DNA of 46,558 nt from Ruminococcus sp. CAG:254 (GTDB lineage Bacteria > Bacillota > Clostridia > Oscillospirales > Ruminococcaceae), in contig HF997975.1 in assembly GCA_000433635.1 (NCBI GenBank), forward strand, positions 1 through 46,558, written 5' to 3'. The notes under the pieces are model-generated. The model was not told the origin of the DNA, searched no databases, and saw only the letters and a list, made by a program, of their open reading frames with translations. The stretch's first letter is position 1; each line of letters opens with the position of its first letter. The translations under genes were made by a program, and so were the position numbers. Below, in pieces: positions 42,867-46,558 of the stretch.

Positions 42867-43324
42867 TTACAATGCATCCAAAACGCTGTTCATCCTGTCC
42901 GCCACCGCCACCCTGTAAAAAACGCCCTGTCCGGCGAACCTGCTGGCAGTCACCTGTCTGGAGCACAGTGCTTGCGGTACTTGCAGGGCTGGCAGTGGTG
43001 TTGCTGCTGTTGCTGTTGTTTTCTCTGTTGATTAGTAATATTGATGCTTCGGAAGAACTGGTTGCCGCAATGGGTTGTGTTTCCCTCTGTGCCGGCAGTT
43101 TTACTGCTGGTTTTGTTGCTGCAAAACGCAGACGCTGCAAAGGGTTGCTGATTGGGCTTGCCTGTGGCATCGCCATGTATCTGGTCACGTTTTTAATTGG
43201 CTTGTTGTTGCTGCAAAGTTTTGCGGCTGCCGGAACATTTTCCAAGTTGATTTTTATGGTTCTGTGCAGCTGTATCGGCGGGGTGGTCGGCGTGAATACC
43301 AAATGCCGTGTGCCACGCTGCTGA
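42863..43324 (+). CDS. TIGR04086-like four-helix membrane protein
   Basis: A 153-residue membrane protein. Residues 1-30 are cytoplasmic and remarkable, with CSSCPPPPPCKK followed by basic residues. Four membrane helices follow (about 32-58, 66-86, 92-114 and 122-142). Size and helix pattern resemble the TIGR04086 family, often encoded beside the SCIFF peptide and its maturase; the position 217 bases upstream of scfA supports this. Role unknown. The start may be ATG 42872, better spaced from the GAGGGG site, but the ATGA overlap with the preceding gene favours 42863. Confidence 0.75.
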   Translation: MITMHPKRCSSCPPPPPCKKRPVRRTCWQSPVWSTVLAVLAGLAVVLLLLLLFSLLISNIDASEELVAAMGCVSLCAGSFTAGFVAAKRRRCKGLLIGLACGIAMYLVTFLIGLLLLQSFAAAGTFSKLIFMVLCSCIGGVVGVNTKCRVPRC

Positions 43325-43405
43325 AAAATTGGCAGGAAAGTAACCAAAAGAACTTGTGTGCAATTGTGCAATATGTAAAATTTTTTTGCGAATCGGAAAA
43401 GGCTA

Positions 43406-43434
43406 TTGAAAACAAAGGGGGATTATGTTATAAT
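43406..43434 (+). promoter_or_regulatory. Promoter of scfA (SCIFF)
   Basis: TTGAAA (43406-43411), a 17-base spacer and TATAAT (43429-43434). The start should be near 43441, giving a 100-base leader. Confidence 0.85.
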
Positions 43435-43445
43435 AGTTCATATCC

Positions 43446-43469
43446 CCTTAGGACGATATCGTCCCAAGG
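43446..43469. promoter_or_regulatory. 24-bp palindrome at the scfA start site
   Basis: A perfect 14-bp palindrome GGACGATATCGTCC (43451-43464) is extended by CCTT (43446-43449) and AAGG (43466-43469) with one mismatch. With no loop it is poor as an RNA hairpin but good as a site for a dimeric DNA-binding protein. It sits just after the predicted transcription start. Confidence 0.6.
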
Positions 43470-43540
43470 ATTTCATGCAGTTTCTAAGGCGAAAAGCAAG
43501 TGCAGAACTGTAAGTATGTTTGATAGGGAGGATTTTTGTT

Positions 43541-43678
43541 ATGAAGCACATCAAGACCATCAATAAGGCAAATCTGAAGGAATCTGCTGCTAAGGGCGGC
43601 TGCGGTCAGTGTCAGGCTTCTTGCCAGTCTGCCTGCAAGACTTCTTGCACCGTTGCAAACCAGAAGTGCGAACGGTAA
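43541..43678 (+). CDS. scfA: SCIFF ribosomal peptide precursor (six cysteines in forty-five)
   Basis: A precursor peptide of exactly 45 residues with six cysteines at 21, 24, 28, 32, 36 and 43. It starts MKHIKTINKANLKESAAKGG, with core CQASCQSACKTSC near the end. It is the SCIFF family, nearly universal in Clostridia. The adjacent radical SAM enzyme forms Cys-to-Thr thioether bonds (sactipeptide/ranthipeptide chemistry); Thr37 after Cys36 is a candidate acceptor. An AGGGAGG site lies 9 bases before the ATG. The biological role of SCIFF is not firmly known; a quorum-like role has been proposed for clostridial ranthipeptides. Confidence 0.96.
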   Translation: MKHIKTINKANLKESAAKGGCGQCQASCQSACKTSCTVANQKCER

Positions 43679-43704
43679 GCAAACGATTTTGATTCGTTCG
43701 AGAT

Positions 43705-43736
43705 AAATCCGTACACCGGATTCGGTGTACGGATTT
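43705..43736 (+). terminator. Strong hairpin between scfA and scfB
   Basis: A perfect 14-bp stem (43705-43718 with 43723-43736) with a GATT loop has only a short T-run. It probably acts as a partial terminator or 3'-end stabiliser, giving much more peptide mRNA than maturase mRNA. Confidence 0.75.
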
Positions 43737-43822
43737 TGCCGTACAGGACAAAAAACAGTCGATGCAGCCTTGCTGTATCCAGAAAGAACCTGCAAGAATT
43801 GCAAAATAGAAAGAGTGAAATT

Positions 43823-45214
43823 ATGATTCATAAGTATAAATTACATGGCTATAATGTCGTGTTGGATGTCAACAGCGGTGGCGTGCATCTGGTCGATGAT
43901 TTGACCTATGATATGCTGGACAATGTTGCACCGCCGTTTGCAGAAGTCTGTCCGCCGGAAGTCGTAGAAAAGCTGTCTGCTTTTTATCAGGAAGCCGACA
44001 TTCTTTCCTGCTATGATGAAGTATTAGAGGCATACAACGAACAGATTCTCTTCTCGGAAGATGATTATGAAAAGTATGCGGATTGTTCCGTTGCTTCTCC
44101 GATTAAGGCAATGTGTCTGCATATTGCCCATGACTGCAACCTGCGTTGTGAATATTGTTTTGCTTCTACGGGTGACTTCGGTGAGGGCAGAAAGCTGATG
44201 CCGCTGGAAACCGGAAAACAGGCAATTGATTTCCTGCTGAAGCATTCCGCAAACCGGAAGAATCTGGAACTGGACTTCTTCGGCGGCGAACCGCTGATGA
44301 ATTTTGAAGTGGTGAAGCAGGTCGTTGCTTATGCAAGAAGCAAGGAACAGGAATATGGGAAACATTTCCGATTCACGATTACCACAAACGGTATGCTGCT
44401 GAATGATGACAACATTGATTTCATCAACAAGGAAATGTCCAATGTTGTTCTTTCCATTGACGGCAGAAAGGCAGTTAATGACCGGATGCGGAAGCGAGTA
44501 GACGGCAAGGGCAGCTATGACATTATCCTGCCGAAATATCAGCGTCTGGTTGCACAGCGTGGCGATAAGGAATACTATGTGCGTGGTACATATACCAAGT
44601 ACAATCTGGACTTCTCCAACGATGTATTTGACTTGCTGGAACATGGATTTGACCAGATTTCTGTAGAACCAGTTATGGCAGATGAAAATGACCCATATGC
44701 AATCACAGAAGCAGATCTGCCGGCAATCTTCAAGGAATACGAAGTATTGATGAATAAGATTCTGGATTATGAGAAGACCGGAAAGAAGTTCAATTTCTTC
44801 CACTTCATGTTGGATTTGGATCAAGGTCCTTGTGCCATCAAGCGTCTGCGTGGCTGCGGTTGCGGCAATGAATATGTTGCGATTACACCGGACGGTGACA
44901 TTTATCCGTGCCATCAGTTTGTTGGAATGGAAGAATGGAAGATGGGCAACCTTGAAGAGGGAACATTTGACCAGGCAAAGAAAGCAGACTTTGCAAAGGC
45001 ACATATCTACACCAAGCCAGATTGTCGGGAATGCTGGGCAAGATTCTATTGCAGCGGTGGCTGCAATGCGAACAACTATCAGTATGCCGGCGACATTCGG
45101 AAAGCACATAAGCTCTCTTGCGAAATTGAAAAGAAGCGGCTGGAATGTGCGATTGTCATGAAGGCAATCCGGATGGAACAGGCAGAACAGGCAGCGGCAG
45201 AATCCAATTCTTAA
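43823..45214 (+). CDS. scfB: SCIFF maturase, radical SAM/SPASM thioether-bond-forming enzyme
   Basis: A 463-residue radical SAM peptide maturase. The N-terminal RiPP-recognition-like region (residues about 5-75) is followed by the radical SAM motif CLHIAHDCNLRCEYCF near 98-113 (CX3CX2C) and FFGGEPLMNFEVV near 151. The C-terminal SPASM domain has auxiliary-cluster cysteines in CAIKRLRGCGCGNEY, DGDIYPCHQF, CRECWARFYCSGGC and a final CEIEKKRLEC. It reduces SAM to make a radical on the peptide and forms Cys-Thr thioether links in ScfA. ATG 43823 is used; it is preceded by a weak AAAGAG site. A terminator follows. Confidence 0.96.
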   Translation: MIHKYKLHGYNVVLDVNSGGVHLVDDLTYDMLDNVAPPFAEVCPPEVVEKLSAFYQEADILSCYDEVLEAYNEQILFSEDDYEKYADCSVASPIKAMCLHIAHDCNLRCEYCFASTGDFGEGRKLMPLETGKQAIDFLLKHSANRKNLELDFFGGEPLMNFEVVKQVVAYARSKEQEYGKHFRFTITTNGMLLNDDNIDFINKEMSNVVLSIDGRKAVNDRMRKRVDGKGSYDIILPKYQRLVAQRGDKEYYVRGTYTKYNLDFSNDVFDLLEHGFDQISVEPVMADENDPYAITEADLPAIFKEYEVLMNKILDYEKTGKKFNFFHFMLDLDQGPCAIKRLRGCGCGNEYVAITPDGDIYPCHQFVGMEEWKMGNLEEGTFDQAKKADFAKAHIYTKPDCRECWARFYCSGGCNANNYQYAGDIRKAHKLSCEIEKKRLECAIVMKAIRMEQAEQAAAESNS

Positions 45215-45236
45215 CAAGAAAATGATAGCAGGATAC

Positions 45237-45271
45237 AGAGGACAGCAGTAAAATGTTGTCCTCTTTGTCTA
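45237..45271 (+). terminator. Terminator after scfB
   Basis: An 11-bp stem (45237-45247 with 45254-45264, one G-T pair) is followed by TTGTCTATTTT. Confidence 0.75.
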
Positions 45272-45324
45272 TTTTCAATAAAAAATTGTTGAAAATTTGA
45301 TTCATATTCACTATATTCAATACC

Positions 45325-45354
45325 TTGACACACAAAGGGGTAATATGGTATACT
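45325..45354 (+). promoter_or_regulatory. Promoter of the tandem dockerin genes
   Basis: TTGACA (45325-45330), an 18-base spacer and TATACT (45349-45354). Confidence 0.75.
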
Positions 45355-45411
45355 ATAAATAGAAATCCAATTGATTTCTATAAAAAATAAAAAGGAGAAA
45401 GGATGATTTTT

Positions 45412-46437
45412 ATGAAAAAGAAGGGTTTCGTTGCAGCTGCAATGGCTGCGGTTTTGGCAAGCAGTATGCTTTCTGTTCCGGCATTTGCCTGGAGCAAAGA
45501 TGATATCATTGCTGGTGATGAACATACGCTTATCGTGTCTTATCATTGGAGCGATATTGATCGGTTGACCATTGGTGATACACAAGATGGAACGCACTTT
45601 ATCACCAGTCACAATTTAAACTGTATTGCGATTGTGATGGAAGATGAAAATACTGTTCCAGATATGACAACGATTTCTTCTGATTTGACCGCTGTGCCTG
45701 CGGAAAGCTATCAGTTTGATGGACTTTATGAATATTGGAATAATCAAATTGCAACATTGTTCTCACCATTACTGAACTTGAAAACAACTTATTTTGTTTC
45801 TGCTTCTGAGCAGGATGCAGAAAAGTTTTATCAGTTGTCGGGTGTAGAAGCGGTCTATGAAATTCATTCAGAAGCAGAGCATGAAACATGGATTGGAGAT
45901 GGAACAAGTGCTTCCATCAATGTTTCTGTGAAAGTTCCAAAGGGAACAGATTTTGGCGTAGAACAGTGTGCGGATTTACCCTATACGGTTTCTTCTGTTA
46001 CAGAAATCGAGAGCACAGACGATGCAATGGATGCATACAAATTGGTTGTAAAAGTGCCAGACGGAAAAATCTATAAAGCAGCATTGGATATGATTAGAAC
46101 GCTGTTAGAAGAGGACATTGTGCCGGATGCATCTGTAAGTTATATGATGACAGAGTTGGCATTAGCAGGGAAGCCCGTTTTGAAAGAAGTTCCAAACCAC
46201 TACCTTGCTGCCAACAGTGATTTAGACGGAGATGGAATAGTAGACGTACAGGATGCCGTAGAACTTCTGACTTATTATGCGAGAAAGGCAGCGAATCTGC
46301 CGGCAAGCTTCTCTCACCTCGATGACCAGGAAGCAGCGTTGCAGTTGGCGGATGTCAATCAGGATGGAACTGTAGATGCTGCTGATGCAGTGGAAATTTT
46401 GACATATTATACCAAACAGGCAGCTGGATTGCTGTAA
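45412..46437 (+). CDS. Secreted protein with C-terminal type I dockerin, first of a tandem pair
   Basis: A 341-residue exported protein. The signal peptide is residues 1-26 (KKKGFVAAAMAAVLASSMLS, cleavage after AFA). Residues about 27-260 resemble no family I know; they include an N-terminal WSKDDIIAGDEHTLIV and appear alpha/beta, perhaps with two similar halves. The dockerin covers about 268-341 with loops DLDGDGIVDVQDAV and DVNQDGTVDAADAV, helices LLTYYARKAA and ILTYYTKQAAG. A second gene with an almost identical start follows after 20 bases. The first ATG at 45403 is possible, but the 45412 start matches the downstream copy. No catalytic motif is visible. Confidence 0.87.
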   Translation: MKKKGFVAAAMAAVLASSMLSVPAFAWSKDDIIAGDEHTLIVSYHWSDIDRLTIGDTQDGTHFITSHNLNCIAIVMEDENTVPDMTTISSDLTAVPAESYQFDGLYEYWNNQIATLFSPLLNLKTTYFVSASEQDAEKFYQLSGVEAVYEIHSEAEHETWIGDGTSASINVSVKVPKGTDFGVEQCADLPYTVSSVTEIESTDDAMDAYKLVVKVPDGKIYKAALDMIRTLLEEDIVPDASVSYMMTELALAGKPVLKEVPNHYLAANSDLDGDGIVDVQDAVELLTYYARKAANLPASFSHLDDQEAALQLADVNQDGTVDAADAVEILTYYTKQAAGLL

Positions 46438-46457
46438 TCAGAAGGGTGATGATTTTT

Positions 46458-46558
46458 ATGAAAAAGAAGGGTTTTGTTGCAGCTGCAATGGCTGCGGTTT
46501 TAGCAAGCAGTATGCTGTCTGTTCCGGCATTTGCTTGGAGCAAGGATGATATCATTGC
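46458..46558 (+). CDS. Start of a second, near-identical secreted protein gene (cut by window end)
   Basis: Only 101 bases are present. They encode the same signal peptide and first mature residues as the gene at 45412. Compared base by base there are five differences, all at third codon positions and silent. It has a GAAGGGTG ribosome site and lies 20 bases after its twin, so both are probably on one transcript. The rest of the protein, and whether it has a dockerin, lies outside the window. Confidence 0.85.
   Translation, partial: MKKKGFVAAAMAAVLASSMLSVPAFAWSKDDII

Noticed and set aside
43446..43469. Palindrome near scfA as an intrinsic terminator
   Set aside because: It has no loop and no T-run, and lies only a few bases after the predicted transcription start.
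43736..43822. N-terminal extension of scfB to 43736
   Set aside because: The extension lies within and after the intergenic hairpin and lacks a ribosome site. Homologous maturases start at MIHKYKLHGYNVVLD-like sequence.

Overview
The window looks like chromosomal DNA of a cellulosome-forming Ruminococcus or close relative (Clostridia, Oscillospirales). The evidence is low-GC Gram-positive gene order (rnc-rSAM-smc-ftsY, nadD-yqeK-LCP-rsfS, infC-rpmI-rplT, aroQ-pepP-efp), a spoIIR homologue, strong TTGACA/TATAAT promoters, the SCIFF peptide system of Clostridia, and dockerin modules with the AVxILTYYAKKAAG helix typical of ruminococcal cellulosomes. The species assignment is inference.

Layout. 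Positions 1-294 hold no recognisable gene and lead into a tRNA-Arg(CCT) with its own promoter and terminator. At 0.5-8 kb come a small membrane protein, an RlmB-type rRNA methylase, a 1439-residue repeat-rich membrane protein whose C-terminal third looks like a P1B-type ATPase without any catalytic motif, and a LytR-CpsA-Psr (LCP) protein with an Asn/Gln/Tyr-rich repeat tail. At 8-10.3 kb spoIIR faces a sialate O-acetylesterase-like gene. At 10.4-11.9 kb lies the translation operon infC-rpmI-rplT, behind a structured attenuator-type leader; infC appears to start at AUC.

From 11.9 to 29.7 kb there is a nearly continuous plus-strand housekeeping run: a second SpoU/TrmH methylase, dprA, topA, trmFO, plsX, rnc, a radical SAM gene, smc, ftsY, rdgB, yhbY, nadD, yqeK, a second LCP gene, rsfS and a small membrane gene, followed by leuS. 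rpsU (57 codons, GTG start) follows with a leader of about 220 nt, then yqeG-aroQ-pepP, an LRR-dockerin gene, efp, a zinc-ribbon protein, an Nfn-type flavoprotein pair and yajC.

From 40.8 kb to the end, accessory genes interrupt a conserved neighbourhood. A dockerin gene bracketed by two related terminator hairpins and an XRE regulator with a divergent small gene lie between yajC and the SCIFF locus (a TIGR04086-like membrane protein, the 45-residue six-cysteine peptide scfA and its radical SAM/SPASM maturase scfB). The window ends in a tandem pair of dockerin proteins whose first 33 codons differ only at synonymous sites.

Most interesting: (1) the pseudo-P-type-ATPase with a giant Pro-rich repeat arm next to a repeat-tailed LCP protein, a candidate undescribed envelope system; (2) the SCIFF locus with its own promoter, palindrome and intergenic hairpin; (3) dockerin genes placed between housekeeping genes; (4) the infC and rpsU leaders.
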